From Liolophura sinensis (Eukaryota > Mollusca > Polyplacophora > Chitonida > Chitonidae), in contig NC_088300.1 in assembly GCF_032854445.1 (NCBI RefSeq), positions 60,546,984 through 60,610,983 of the forward strand: a DNA stretch of 64,000 nucleotides, written 5' to 3'. Below the pieces are notes generated by a model. The model worked only from the letters and a program-made list of their open reading frames with translations. It ran no database searches and was not told the origin of the DNA. Both the position numbers and the translations under genes were made by a program. Of the stretch, positions 12,601 to 27,600 are shown one piece after another (positions within the stretch are counted from its first letter, which is position 1; each line of letters begins with the position of its first letter).

Positions 12601-15600
12601 GAAACCGAAAACTCATCACTTATGAGATGCAAAGTAGATGTTCAGCATTTTCAAGGTTTTCTAACTCTCTAGCTAGCATGCAGTAGTTCTCAATTATTCT
12701 AGTGTTAAGCAGTTTACCAGTGTACCATGCCATCTAATTAAGAAATAAGTGATTTCTTCCTCAAATAATGGACACCTTCCAATAAATGCAATATACATAT
12801 ACGTGTACTACAACATGTCACACCTAGAAATGGTTTATTTCTACATGTATTGAGATGTATCATAAATCTCCACATTAAGCTAAAACCTTAAAACAACTTT
12901 AACAGGCCTGCTTCAACTAAAACAGAATTTGTAATAAAATAAAAGAAAGAATGAATGAGTCAGTGCTTTATGGTTTAACATCGTACTGAACAATTTTTGA
13001 GTCATATGATGACGAAGGAATCCTTAGAGTGCATGTAATGTGCCTCCTTGTTGCAGGACGGATTTCCACCGCTCTTTTATCTAGTACTGCTTCACTGAGA
13101 CGCCTTACCGAATGCAAGTAAGCCGCCCCACCCGAGCCATTATACTGATACAGGTCAACCAGTCATTGCACTATCCCCTTCATGCTGAACACCAAGCGAG
13201 GAAGTTACAACTTCCTCTTTTAAGGTCTTAGGTGGGACTCGCCCCAGAATTGACCCTGGATCTCTACCAACTATGCTAATGGGGCCAGTAAGAATGAATG
13301 AAACGAACCACAAGTTGAGCCTACAATAGCCAACAATGCAAGTGGTTTTGTTTCCTTCTATTTCTCTATGTTTTCCCTCACACAATTTTACCTCTTGGTC
13401 AACTGATAAACCCACAGGTCATCAGGTAAGGCGTTTATCGGTGCAGCTCTGCTTATCATCCTGCATTTCCCGTCATGTGCAATGCCCTAGTGGCATTTGT
13501 GACGTATGTGTTCTATCCTGCTCTCGTTGGAACAGAGTGAGTATATCATGGTGTTTATACTCACATTTATTTCAAAGAGTTCCACTAAATACTTCTGCTT
13601 CTTTGTTGTTTTTTTTTTTCCCAGTTTATTTTTTAAACCCTATTCTGGCAGTAAAGCATCAAGTGCATGGTAGATATGTTCAGATAAGATGCACTTATCT
13701 GTGGAGGAAGTCGGGATATTTCGCCTTATAAATTAATCATGAATGAGGTTATCTGAGGTCATCCAGACAATTTATTTATCAAATATATTTATTCCTTTGA
13801 AATGGTGTTTAAAGGTTGTATGTATACAAGAGTTTTTCACTTATATTTTTTCACTTGTACATTATGGCCATCTGCCATAGAGGTGGAGGAATCTGGAGAG
13901 CAGCGTAAATTATAGCTCTTTTCCTTGAGTATATGTACACAGACATGGTCCAATCAAGGAAATTCTGGAAGTCTTGGAAGTTTCATTCCAGCAAAATATT
14001 GCCTGTAAATAAACCTGATGTAAGAAATGATTGGATGAAGCATCTGACTTACCTCTTTCCCCTCCACAGGAACAAATCTAAACTCTGAAAAGATCAAAGT
14101 GGGTGAGGATATTAGCCCAGGGTAAGACAATCTAGGGGTTGTTTATACAAGCTGAAGGAGTACTGTGGTGACTGTGTATACAGAAGTCAGGCCAGGATAA
14201 CTGCTGGCTTGTTATAGGGTTCATGGACAAAGACAGCAGGAGGAGTCTGACACTCATGATTCTAACCATCTTCTACTAGATAAACTAAACAAAAGGGTGG
14301 GCGATATCAATTTCAAACTGTAACTGATGAGGGATGTTCAAAAGATAGGTGGTAGCCAAATGGTGTACATGATTGATTGCCAAATTTTGGGGTCAGTGGT
14401 CTGATAAAGGACTGGAGCATTCCACATGGACCACATATTGTCCATCATGAAACATTCTTCAGACAAGTATAAATACCACTGGAGGCAAAGCAACCAATCT
14501 ACCTGATACAAATGTGTAACTACATGTATCAAATGAAAAATTTTGATATTATTTTAAAATTATAATTAATGCGCAATCAAAAACAGTCTGAAGAACTTTA
14601 CCTGGTAAAGAAATGACCTCTGGAAACTTTCATGTGATGTATCTGGAATCCCCTTGGAAAATGTTTCAACTTTATTTTCCAAAGGTCATTACAATAATTA
14701 CAGTTAAATTTCCCAGTTGCATACCTTGGAAGTTCCAGATTTCAGCTTTTTCTACAGACTCATGGATGAAGTAGATATTCCCCAGTGCCTGATTAAGAAA
14801 ACAACAGACAAATAAATGCATGTATAATGCATATCATTAAACTAACAAGGGACAAATCTTGTGAAGCTGGAGTTCCAACCACCATGGAAAAAACAGTTTC
14901 ACTAACTTGATGTATGGTAGGTACAAGTATTCTATGAACATCTAACTCTGCACTGGACAAAAATGCTTATCTGACCATAATGGCAAACTGACTATTACCA
15001 GATATGCAAACATTACAAATTTTACAGTTTATGGTAAACAGTTGACAGCTTTTCAGAAAATTAATCTTGAAAGCTGTGAAAGATGAAAGAGATTATGTGC
15101 CTGACTACCCATACATGTACACCTCTTAAGGCACTGAATCTGTCTCTGGCTGCCAGAGTTGTTCCCTTGGCCTGCTTAGACTCAATGGCAGACTGACAGA
15201 CCTACCGTAAATTTGTCGACTGCTGTGAAATCTTCATCCAAGAAAACCCTGGCACGGTCATACTTCTGTAAATCTTCACTGCCAAGTAAGGTTCTACCAA
15301 AAACCCAGAGAATTACAACAACTGGTTGTTCACATCATACTAAGTGGTGTATTAAATATAACCAGTGAAAACCTGAAAAGCTGATAACAAAGCATTTGAG
15401 GAAATATGAAAAGCTAATTAAGCAATACATTAAACTCTTCTTCACACTACATAAAGTGCTTATAGTCAGTGTAAACCTGAGAATAATGTAATTTCAGCAA
15501 ATGAAGCTAAATAATGAACTATTGTACACAGTCTATTCAACTGCAAACATTGTTACAGTGTATTCTATTTGCTCAAAGTAATCAAATAGTGTTTCAGAAG

Positions 15601-18600
15601 ATGTTACTAAATAAATGCTGACAACAGTCACTTCCTGGTTTAATGGTTACTTCAATACCTTCAACACAGTAGAGTTATGAGACCAACATAAAATCATATA
15701 AGCTGTGGGATGTTGGCAGCCGTATTTTGATGTGGCAAATGGGAGTATTAAACTGTGAACAGAGAAAAGTGATCTTGTGTTGTGAACTCAGTGATAAGTT
15801 ATAAACAGTGACAATGGTAGCAGTCCGTGGTTCCTGAAGGCTGTCAACTACAAGCAACTGCTGCTGTTTGAGGAAGACTATTTTGAAAACCTGGAAAAAT
15901 AAAACTGAGATTTGGCGCCCAGTGACAGACTTATCATAGGCTAAACAAGCATTGGCAGTCTCCCTTTCTCTGACTTGTAAAGCCAGGCAACAAGGGATCG
16001 AAATACAGACTGACCATTTGGATAAGATGGAGGAATGGCGTTGTTGATTGACAAGCTGGACTCAGTATTTCAGAAGGAAAAGAAAGATTCCGCGTAATGA
16101 CACTTACATGGCTGACTATATAATGGAGTTCAAGCAAATATAAAACAAGGCTAGAAAGCGCAACATGGCCTTACCTGATGCAGTTCTTGCAGTTGCTAGA
16201 TAATGCAGGCCTTAGTATAAAAGAGTGACTGCTTGCTATTACTGCCTGTAATGAGCTGGTACCTTTGAATAGGTATAGAAAATGTATCCGATGTGTAGTA
16301 TGTCAAAGTGTGTTTCACTGGACAAAAGAATTCTGTGAATATCACCAGTGATGTAAACAGTACCGAAGAGGAACTGACAGAAGGGGAAACAGTAGCATGC
16401 AATACCCCATTTTTGCAAAAGAACAATATAGTGACTATGAAGTGTTTGTAGTAGAGGCCAGATCATGTGTTGTGACCGATACCGCATATACCAGAGTTGT
16501 ATGTGGTGCCAAGTCCGTTCCTTGCCAAGCCTAAAGCAGTTTAAATTTGGTGATAAGAAAGTAATACAGTCAGTCAAACAGGTGACAACACCAGCACAAA
16601 GAGGTAGTACAACCTGTCAAATTTAAACAGAAGTTGTGCCAACAAACATTTCATTACTTTTGAGTAAGAATTCACTCAAGAAAGCTTGTACAGTATTAGA
16701 CCTTAAAAATGACAAGGTAAAGATGTTTGATGAGCGTTTAGATCTAGAATTTACATCCAGTGGACATTACTGTACTGACAAAGTTTAGTTAGAGATAGTG
16801 ATTCAGGTACATTACATTCCGCCACAGTTTTAAGCAGGGCTGGTAAAGCCACAGGTAATCTGAATAAACTATGGTATAACTTTCTGTATTCAAAGCCGTC
16901 AGATAGAGCTGGTGTAAAAGAATCTGTTGACTTCAGTAGAGGAACAGAATTTGAAAAGATAGAACAAATTAACCAAACTGATGATAGCATACTTGAGGTT
17001 AGTGATGTTGACATTCCTGAAGCCAAATCTACAGAATGAAAGAGTTGGATATATAATGATGTCTATGCAACTGTGTGTGACAAGGGACAAAAAATGTATT
17101 TCCACCAGGTGGATTTACACATTGAAAAACAGTCCTAATGGAATCATTCCCAAAGCAAGACTTGTTACTAGAGGGTTTGAAGAATCCAATAATGAGGAAA
17201 TTCCTAAGGACTCACATGCACCACTGAATCCCTCCATCTAATCTTGGCTATTCTAGCTCAGCAGAAATGGACTACCAGGTCAATGAACATTAAAACAGCC
17301 TTTTTACAAGGGTCTAGGTTATCCAGAGACATTTACATAAGACCACCAAAATGAGTGGGTGTCGTTTGGAAACTTCAAAGGTGTGTCTATGGTTTAGGAG
17401 ATGGTACGCGAAAGTGCATGAGGTCATGGTCAGTGGTGCCCATGTCTCAGTGGTAAATCCAGTAGTGTTTTACTGGCCAGATGACAAAGGCTCAGTAAAT
17501 GGAATGCTAGCAAGCCATGTAGATGACTTAGTTTTGGGTGGAAATAAAAACTTTCAAACTTCTGTAATTTCCAATATTAGATTTGCTTTCAATGTTGGAA
17601 GGGAAGAGGAAGGAAATTTCTGAATGTAGGAATTGAGATTGGACGAGACGAAACTGGCAACATCATGCTGCATCAAATGCAGTATGTTGACAGTGTGAAT
17701 CCACTAGAAATGATGATCTGGGACAAAAGAGTTCACCATGACTTGCCATGAAGTGCACAAGAAGTGAACATGTACAGGTCAAAAGTTGGACAGCTTCTAT
17801 GGCCAGCATGCCAGAGTAGACACATCCACTTTGTGTGGATCAGTCAAAAGTGCAACAGTTCAAAATGCTGCAGATGCCAACAAAGTGATAAAGAAAGTGA
17901 AATCAGAGCATGTTGTTCTGAAGTTTCGGTTACTCAATGAAAAGGCCAAGCTTGTGTCATTCAGTGATGCTTCACTGGGCTATTTGTCTGATAGAGGCAC
18001 TCAATGAGGACACCTGATTTTATTGATGGATGAAGCTGGAAATTTCTGTGTGCTGCACTGGCAGTCAAAGACAATTAGGTGAGTGGTGTAAAGTACCCTG
18101 CAGCAGAAACCTTGGCTTTGTCTGAGGGAATTGACAACTGTATATTCCTGGCAACCTCATTCTCAGAACTCAGCTATGGATGAGCTGATCCCCTGCAGCT
18201 GCCCATTACATGTGTGTCTAACTGCAGGTCATTGTGCGAGGCAATCAAATCTACAAAACTGGTTTCTGATAAACAGTTTCCCATGGAAATTAGTGGTATT
18301 AAGGCACTCACGAAGAATCAAATCCAAGACATTCGGTACTGCCATTGCTGAAGACCTTGAATGATGGCTTGTGGACTGTGAGCAATCTGTGATTTCCAGG
18401 GATTGTGTCACAGTCATTTCATTCTGTTCATTTGACACTGCTACATGGACCTACATGATGTTCTTGATGACAGTGATTTCTGTGTTAGTGATATTGAACT
18501 CTGTGTTCATGTCAATAGTAATTATATTGTAATCCCATTGCCTTTGCTTATGCACACTTACAATAAACACAGACTTTTCCTTTGGGCTGTAAAGTGAAAG

Positions 18601-21600
18601 TCATTTTATTTCTTATGTTCCTTTTAAAAGAGGTGAGTTTGATAGCAGTCACTTCCTGGTTTAATGGTTACTTTAAAACCTTCAACACAGGAGAGTTATG
18701 AGACCAACGTAAAATCAGGTAAGTCAAGGGAAGTTGGCAGGAAGTGAACAGTTGTATGTTGCTGTGCCAAATGGAGTATTAAAACTGTGAAAGTGAAACT
18801 CTGAAACAGAGAAAGTGATCCTGTGCTGTAAACTCAGTGATAAGTTATAAACAGCGACAAATGCCAGTACCAAGATCATGACTGCTTTGGTTTCCGCACC
18901 AAAGCAGAACATCTACTCAACACACACATGTAACAATATGAATTTGTCTATTAAAAAACTTTTACACCACTTCGGAATTATATCTTCCAATTTTTAAATT
19001 CTTTGTTCTAATTCTTTTTATTCATTCTACAACACTATAAACTTTACACTTTATGTCCTTGTTTTCTAAATTCTTTTGTAACGCTTAATATTATGCTTTA
19101 TTTATGATGGCCACAAGACAAATTCATTCTTCTTACAGGTGGACCTCATTGTAACAGTATAAAGCGTGCACACGTAAAATCACATGTATATACATGTACC
19201 TGAGCTTTCACACCATGCTAATGGCATTTCCTGCTTTCAATCAGCATGCTATTTTTGACACAGAAAACATAAAAGCGGAAGATTTATATTCCATTAGCAC
19301 CAATAAACAGCACTTGCAGTCACAATTATACACATAATGGTACATTTTTATAAATATATCCAGAAATACCAAAATAGCTTAGAGCAACCTAAAGGACCTC
19401 ATACCATAGTTGTAGTCAAAAATGTACTAGCATTTGTGAGTCTGTTTATAGTTACGTTTAGTGTAAACAAGGTGTTATACATGTGGTGTACAGTACCTGC
19501 AGCTGCGACCAACACCTGGTGTGATAGCCTGAATATCACCGCCAGTATACACCATTGTATGGATGAAGGTTACTAACAAAGCTACATGTACATGCAGTAC
19601 TTTTGATAACAATACATAAATGTGTTGAAAATAAGACCATTCACCACACCACAATAATATATCACTGTGATCTATTGTGGTGGCACAAAAAATTCTCGAG
19701 GAAAAATCCTCTGATTTTTAGAGACAAATATATGTCAGAAAACATGATGACTTTTGATGCCGAAGATAAAAATGTCCATTAAAATAATTATACATGTTTA
19801 TCATCCCACATGGACCTTCCAAACAAAGTAGGTCTTTCTAAGAGGAACAGAATACTCTCAGAATCTTGTCAAATGAGCAACTTAACATAGCCACCTACAA
19901 AATTCTAGGTGAAATACAGTATGCACTTGAATGGTATTATTAAAAAAATTTTTATTACCTGGTGTTAGGCATTGCTTTTATTCTTATTTTCAGTACTTCC
20001 ATTTCCCCTAAAGTTGAGCATTTTTCTAGTAAGACATTTTGCTTGATTCTGACTGGTTCATCCACCTGAGGATCACTTTTTTCATCCTCGGATAAATTAA
20101 GTTCTGCGTTAGACTTATCATTTTAAGGTCCATGTGTGCATGTGAAAATGTGAGATTTTACACACCAAACTTTAGGCGAAATACAGTTCATACATGGAGT
20201 AATGTCCACCACATTTTGTGTCTCTGTACAAATCAGTGGAAATTCCTAATCTAGCATATACACTTTTTCCTCAATGAAAGACCTACAAAGCATTGATGAT
20301 GACACTACACAACTGTAACATGTGAAACGGTCAAAGTGTAGTAGTAAGCTGGCCCTTTTCTCCTTTGGAAGATATATAGAGTAGAAGTGCATGAATCAAT
20401 ATTGTCAAATATATCTAAGACTTTAATACTGGGATTGAAACACAGTCTGTTTGTTTACAAAAAACACCTGATTTAAAATGATCAAGAGTCTTCAGAGAAA
20501 TAGGAACTAGCTTTAAAAGCACCAAGTCACAGTCTATGGCTAACTAGAAACTTGCCTAAGTTAAAGACAAAAAACTAGCAGGACCAAATTGCTGTTATCA
20601 GAAGTGGATACAAAAAAGAAGCTTTCCAAGATTTACTGTCCTTAAAAAGTTGCTTAATATCCATTCATTCTGATAAACTTCAAATGTCTCAAATGTTCTG
20701 CCATGGAAATTAGAAACACTAAGGTATATCGACGTGATGGGCTGAGTTAAACTCACACAGGCTTCCCATATAATCAGGCTTTCACTGATTGATCTAAAGG
20801 GCTTATACCAATTCCACAGCGCTTCCGGCTTGTTCTATCACATAGGGACAAGAACAGCCCCGGGAGAAAGCCATTCGGAGTGGAAGACATGAAACGTCAT
20901 GCACTAACTTAAAAAAAACTGAGAGGGAGCAGTTGACTAAAGCCACCGGAGGTTCATTCCGCCATCCTCACCTCATTTATTTTTTACAGTTACATGTATC
21001 TACATACACAGAATTATGCTTTTACCGAAGATCATTCAATAACACTATTATATGTACATTTACACTATGAACATGTTCCAGTTCTTGGAAATCACTGTAT
21101 TTTCAACACATGTTTACAATTATATAGAGCAGTTGGAAGATGGTTTATCAAATCAATTTCACTTGGAGCAGCTGGATGTTTTCATGTATTCATAAATAAC
21201 AAATAAACAAATATCAGAAATATACTACTCATTAATATTGATGCTTGCTTTGAAACAAATGCCAATGCATCATTAATCATGACAACGATGAAGACAGAGG
21301 TATAAATGATAGTGTTCGGTAAGATTCCTACCAACATACATGTATGTCTGAAGGCTTGGCTCAATGACAATGGCTCAAGGACAACATGAGTATATATTAT
21401 ATGAGTAGAATATAGTCAGACACCTCTAGCTCGCCACAATGATATCTGGACAGATACATAATTAAAACAACAGATACAATCAGATACAATAACAGATTTA
21501 ATATGTACATAAATTTGGATGTCACAGAGTACAGTTCTATTCCAAACAGTAATGCCTTGGGTCTGATAGCCTGACGGTGGTCGACTTTCAGAAAACAGAC

Positions 21601-24600
21601 AGCCAGCCTCTGGGCAGGGAAACTGATCAACAATGAATATAAATGTACTCGCAAACTATTCATGATTCTCCAGACAAAATGATGCAATATAATACACAGG
21701 ACAGCAAAATCTTCTACTTAACAGAACATCTGCAAATTAAAAGGCACAAAACTACATTGGTTACATTAGACAGGCATCACAAATTATCAGAGAAACGGAA
21801 AATTGGCATCTTAGTCGATACTGATGTTACTTCATGTATATTTCACATGGGTGCAATTTAATGTTGTACATTTATGCACATGATTCACAGGACGGCTTCA
21901 TAAGTGGAAGAAACAAGCTTCCATCAGTTTCTGCCAATAAGAAACTGATTTTTCACATAAAAATTTGCTGTCAAAATTCCATTCCATTCCAAATGGATGG
22001 CAAAAATCTTAGCAACATGGTCGGGACCATTTCCTTTGTACATGATATCAATGAAGTGTCAGGTACTGTTGATGTCTATGAAATAGTGTCAAACTGATGA
22101 CCTTTCTCACGTGTGACAGACAAATTTTTACCTAGACAACAAATTCCATTCCATTGGTGGCAAAAATGGCCACACAATCGGAATCATTTCCTTTGTACAT
22201 GATGTCAATGGAGTGATGTACTGTTGATGTCCATGAAATAGTGGCATGTTTTAATGGTTTATTTATTTCACGCAAGCCTTTTTCATGCTTGTCAGTTTTA
22301 TGGATGGTGGGAACATGTATTAATGAACTTTCCTATGTGACGTACGTAATGTATTATAAACTACTAGTCATCCTTAAAGTGCAGCATGGTCTTTTAGGAA
22401 TTCACAAGCACTGTCAACTGTCTACTGTCACCAATGGACTGACGGACAATGAGAGTAGGTGCATGAATCCAGAAATTCCCCGCCCAGGACCTTGACTCAG
22501 GTTAGCTAATGGTTGATACGTGTAAGTGCTCACCTTTCCACCAAGCCAAATCTCACTCCTTAAATCTTTAGGTAATTCCCCAACTTTTTCGCATATGAAA
22601 GAGCAACTCTCAGTGCGATTTATGCACATTTTTAGTCTGATTTTGGAGGCAAAACTACATTGGTTGGACTGGCAAATTTCAGGGCTTAACAAAAAGTATA
22701 ATTTTTTCAGTCTACACAGACATATGCCATCAGAAGATGCCTGAATAAACACCCTGCAAACCTTGTGAAAAGGATGAAGAATTACAGTATTGTCAATTTA
22801 AGACTTTTCACCTTTGGGAGTGATATGCAACGAAGGTACATAAATTATGGGAAAACATAGCTTCCTTCATACCTAGATAATATGAGTTCAATTATACCAT
22901 ATGGTAAAGTTTGGTCGAACTAAAAGCATGGGGAATATATATAGGCAAACATGCATGTGCACATCTATATAAGTGTAAGCGATACACGTTGGTATGAACG
23001 TAAAGTGCTGTGCGTCTCTGGAGAGAAGTGTTAACACACGCCAGATCAAATTTAATACTTTCATGCATCCAGCTAGAATCCACAAAAGCTTTCAGACATG
23101 TCTGAGCTGAAGACCGACTCTGGTTAGGATACCAATGTGTGTGTACTGTTTACACAGAAAGATTTATTAAGAGATTCTTGTCATTGGGGGGTTTGCTTTG
23201 GTGCTTGGATCAAGTTCTAACCAAAGCCCAGAGCTCGAACAACAACACTTCTTGATAAAGCAAAAAAGGGGTCAGTCATAACAGAACTCTCCCTCGTCGG
23301 GAGATAATTGCTATGCGTAATCAATAGAAGTTACAGGACAACTCCCAGGATAGAGGTTTGCCAAATCTTGGCTGCACCCCGGAAAACATTCTGACAACAG
23401 GAGTAAGGGAGAGGTAGTTAATGGGAGTTCTGACCCTGCCACTAACATCGGCCTGCACCTGTGTGTGTATCATATTGATCTAATTGGCTGGAGCTCGACA
23501 GACACGCCAGTCTATCATCATACTGGTATTTACACATTCTTCACCTCTCCCATTTAAATGTATGGGTCGTGGATGCAGCAACAAAAACACATCCTGTTCA
23601 TCTTATGTCTTACAAACTTCCATTTTTTTTAGATTATTTTGTTTTTTTACCTTGGATGCAAGTATAACATGTACAACAAGATATAGCACATGTATACTTC
23701 CGATGCATTACAAATAAAAAAAACATCAACAGTAAAATTTTTACCTGTCAGTACAATGTACATGCATTTCGTTTAATCATTCCCTGAAACATTGATCTCT
23801 TTAGTATTAAACACTAAAACTGTACAAAATGATTTTGGAGGCAAAACTACTTTGGTTAGGTTGGTCAATTTAAAGGCTTCATAAGAAGTATAATTTTATC
23901 AGTCTACACAGAGTAATGCCTTCTGAATATGTATGAATAAACACATGCAAACATGTAAAAAGAAGAATTACAGTAAACTGCTTTGGTCATACACCCTTAA
24001 TATCACTCCCTCCCTGTCCCCCACCCCACCCACCCACCCACACAAACACGCACAGCCTGACTACATAAAGTGCTGAACAGGTTTGTACAGAAATGCTACA
24101 TGTAGTCAGGGTACAGTGTATCAGTTTTCTGCCAGCATGTAAGCCTTGTGAGTGCATATGTATGTCTTACAAACCTGAGGTAGATCATGGTATAGCTCGT
24201 TTGCTGAAAACCTTCAATGCGATTCAGAGTAAATTAGTTGTCACCTCTAGGGAACACCTGTAAGCCTTAAAAGAGTTGCCCAACTTTTCTGAAAACACCC
24301 CTTTGGAGAAAGTGTGGAGATCAATATTGTTCATGTTATAATACTGGAGCCAGGTGATACATGTACTTGATCCAAATAACCTTCGGTCAACATCATGTAA
24401 CACGACACTTATTTTGGCACATATCAATTTCTGCAAAGGGGTGCTGCCTAAAATTGCATGCACCTATATTCAGAGTTGCACACATAAGTCATGCTAGTAA
24501 GGTAAAAGCCTCCTGAGCTAGACAAAATGTCTCCCATAATCAACTGTAATATTAGGCTAGTTGATGAATTTGACCTATCCACTTACACAGGGTATGTACA

Positions 24601-27600
24601 TGCTTGTGGAATTGTATTTTAATACAACTGTTGGTAATGCAGTTTTTTCACTTTGGTATCAGTGCTGGTGGCAAAACTAGATTTTTTGCGCATTACATAT
24701 ATCCTGAAAAAATAACATTGCATTAAGACACTGTATGACCTGTTTCATGTGGCCTTACATGAAGCATACTGGATTCTTCTCCAGCCGAACACGGGAAAGT
24801 TTGTCAGTAACCTGCAGATGGGTATGGGTAATTTTCCCTGGGCCAGACTTCCTCCCACCATAATAGTGGCCACCGTTGTATAGGTGAAATACTCTTGATT
24901 ACGGCGTAAAACACCAATCAAAAAAGTAAATATATCTTACATGATGTATGCTCACCATCCACAAGCATGACCAACATGACATACACCCTTTGCAGGTAAC
25001 TTTATATAGGGAGTTATATAGGCTTTATATAGGGAGAAAATCTGTGCTCTCGTGGAAAAGTTCATCAACTTTTACTAGTCAAAGTTAATGTAAATACAAA
25101 GAACTGAAAAAACTTTTCTGCCTAAGCTTGAGGTATTAGATTTTCCCGTACAGATCAAGCAAGTTAAAATGTGTGCACGCCATACTTCCAAAATACATGT
25201 GTAATCTCAAACAAACTTCATGTATACCCACACACACTGCACTTCATGCACACATAAAACGCCAAATGAGGTTGAAAACTTTGTTTTTACGATGGTACTT
25301 TCAAAGTATACATTTTTTAATAGTCCTTTTGTCCGCCAAAAGTAAACCACAGAGGAATGGTGACATACCGTAACCATGCATACATAATAGCTGGAATGCA
25401 CAGTGAACAATAACGGTTGGATTTAGAGTGCAATTAACGTCACAAATCCATACACATCCCCTTCACCATTTAATCGCTTTACAGGGCGATACCAAAATCT
25501 GACTATTACACAAAGAGATTTGTATCGAGTTAGTTTCTATGACAACCCAGCTGATAAATGCGCACTTGCACTTTGGAGACAGGCTTTTGCAGATTCACAC
25601 AGAGACCATTAACACAAATAGATCTAACAGGAACAGTAACTGAGTTTGGTCACGTAAATGTAATCAGAAATGATACAAATCCTCTCAAACCAGTGACAGA
25701 CTATCAATGCAGTCATCTGATATATAATCACATTATTATACCCTGAGAACACTCACTGTCGTGCACTTGAAAAAAAAAACTATTGGATTACGCTCCTTCG
25801 AACAGGGAGGTTAAAACGGAACTGTGTAATTGTTATACATTGTAATGGTGTTGATGTATAGCTCAGTTCAAGTTTCCAGACTATGGTCAGGTGTTTGTAC
25901 TTATACAAACTGTGTCACTGTTTATTCCTGAACCTGTCAAATGATTCCAGCTACTAATCCTGTTAGCCTAGCTCTTTCCCGTAATATGTCCACAGGACAA
26001 TGTGGCTGACAAATCAGGTTTTAAGAGAGCACCTGCCATAGGACAAGTTGTGAATATTTCAGATTGTTGGCAAAAAAGTTCCTGTCAATCTTTTTGCGTG
26101 CTGCATACTGTAATTCCTTTTGCAGTGTTTTCAAGGTGTTTATTCAAGCATATTCTGAAGGCATTACTCTGTGTTGACTGATAGAATTGTAGTTTTTGTG
26201 AAGCCCTGAAATTGGCCAACCCAACCAATGTAGTTTTGTCAACAAAATCAAATGAAAAATGTGCATAAATTGCAATGAAAGTTACTCTTACATATGCGAA
26301 AAGGTTGAGGAATTCTGGGATACACACACAGCCACGTGCATGTACATAAAGGTATTCTCCGTACCCCAAGGTATACACTTCACGAAACTTCTTGTTGCGA
26401 TTTTTCTCCATCAGAAATGTTACCTAATATCGTGATACAACAATGTTACAGCTATTTCAAAACAAGAATTCATAACTTTTCATCGCCAAATCTGACAATA
26501 ATTCATAAATGACAAAATGACAAATTTGAAGACCAGTATTACATCAGTCAAAAATGTTCATGTAGCTTGTACATGTTTCACCATCAGACATGAAGATACC
26601 TGTACAACTAAAAAAAAACTCCACTGATGAGTGCCTACCCATGCAATGTCATACAATTTTCAAAATTTATGACCTTTTTGTGGGAACAGTCTGATAGAAC
26701 TTTGGTACGTGGAAAAATAAATTTGCACTGTTGTATTAAGATTACATCCTTAGTGACACTAATGAATCATTTAGTGTCATTTCCATACTAATTGTACGTA
26801 TAAATTCCACTCCAAAAAATTTGAAGATTTACAGTGTTCATTGTTTTTTTCCTGACCATGCATGCATGGCAATTAGTCCATGAGATACAACACAGGGTGC
26901 ATATATTTATGAAGAAAAATCTCTCTGAATTAAGTTTCATGTAAGTGATGGAAAAACTTTTTCAACTTTCACTTTACCAAACAACTTTGATCCATGCTTT
27001 AACCTAACAAGAACTTGATTGTCTGCACAGGTATTGTGGTAACAATAATTGTAGCCAGGTTTAAAGTTTGACAAAGAAAACAAACCCAATATCATCTTGT
27101 TACATGTAACAGAGGTGTCAGCGTATTCCTTTAACGCAGCTAGCGCATGTGCCACTCTCTACACTCGCTTTACATCACTGCCACCACCAGACAAACTTGA
27201 CATTTTGAGCCTGTGTGATGCACTTTCATGTAGTCTTCTTTAGGCTACACCTCACCACTGGTGTTCTCTCGTGGAACTTAGACAGCGGTGCATGAGCTGC
27301 AGGAGTATGTGGTGTATTCAATTTGACTTTTTTTGTGTCTGCCATCAGTGCAGCCTGCAACCCAATTCACTTCATTTTCTTCACAATGAAAAACAACAGC
27401 TAATTTATATGAAGAATCAAACATTGCTGACTATATGTAAAATGCATCAGACCGAGGAATGAATAGAAATGATGACAAGGACTAAAAAAAGGACACCTGG
27501 ATGTTGTGAACAGACAAGATATTATCTACTATGGTATACAGCATTAGCTAGAGCTTATCTGATCACAGCCATACAACTTAGCTGCATTTGAAAGGTGATC

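Larger units (their letters stand above)
15621..18868 (+). mobile_element. Decayed Ty1/copia LTR retrotransposon
   Basis: Two directly repeated LTR-like blocks (15,621-15,815 and 18,641-18,863) share CAGTCACTTCCTGGTTTAAT and GTGATAAGTTATAAACA. Between them, in copia order, are a retropepsin-like stretch with Asp-Thr-Ala (about 16,430-16,530), a reverse-transcriptase fragment with KARLVTRGFEE (16,981-17,241), the catalytic HVDDLVLGG box (17,351-17,623), and an RNase H-like piece with SFSDASLGY (17,786-18,007). A TGGCGCC primer-binding-like site is at 15,914 and a purine tract at 18,626. Stops and frameshifts separate the pieces, so it is inactive. It lies in INPP5A intron 3, antisense to the gene. 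Confidence 0.85.
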
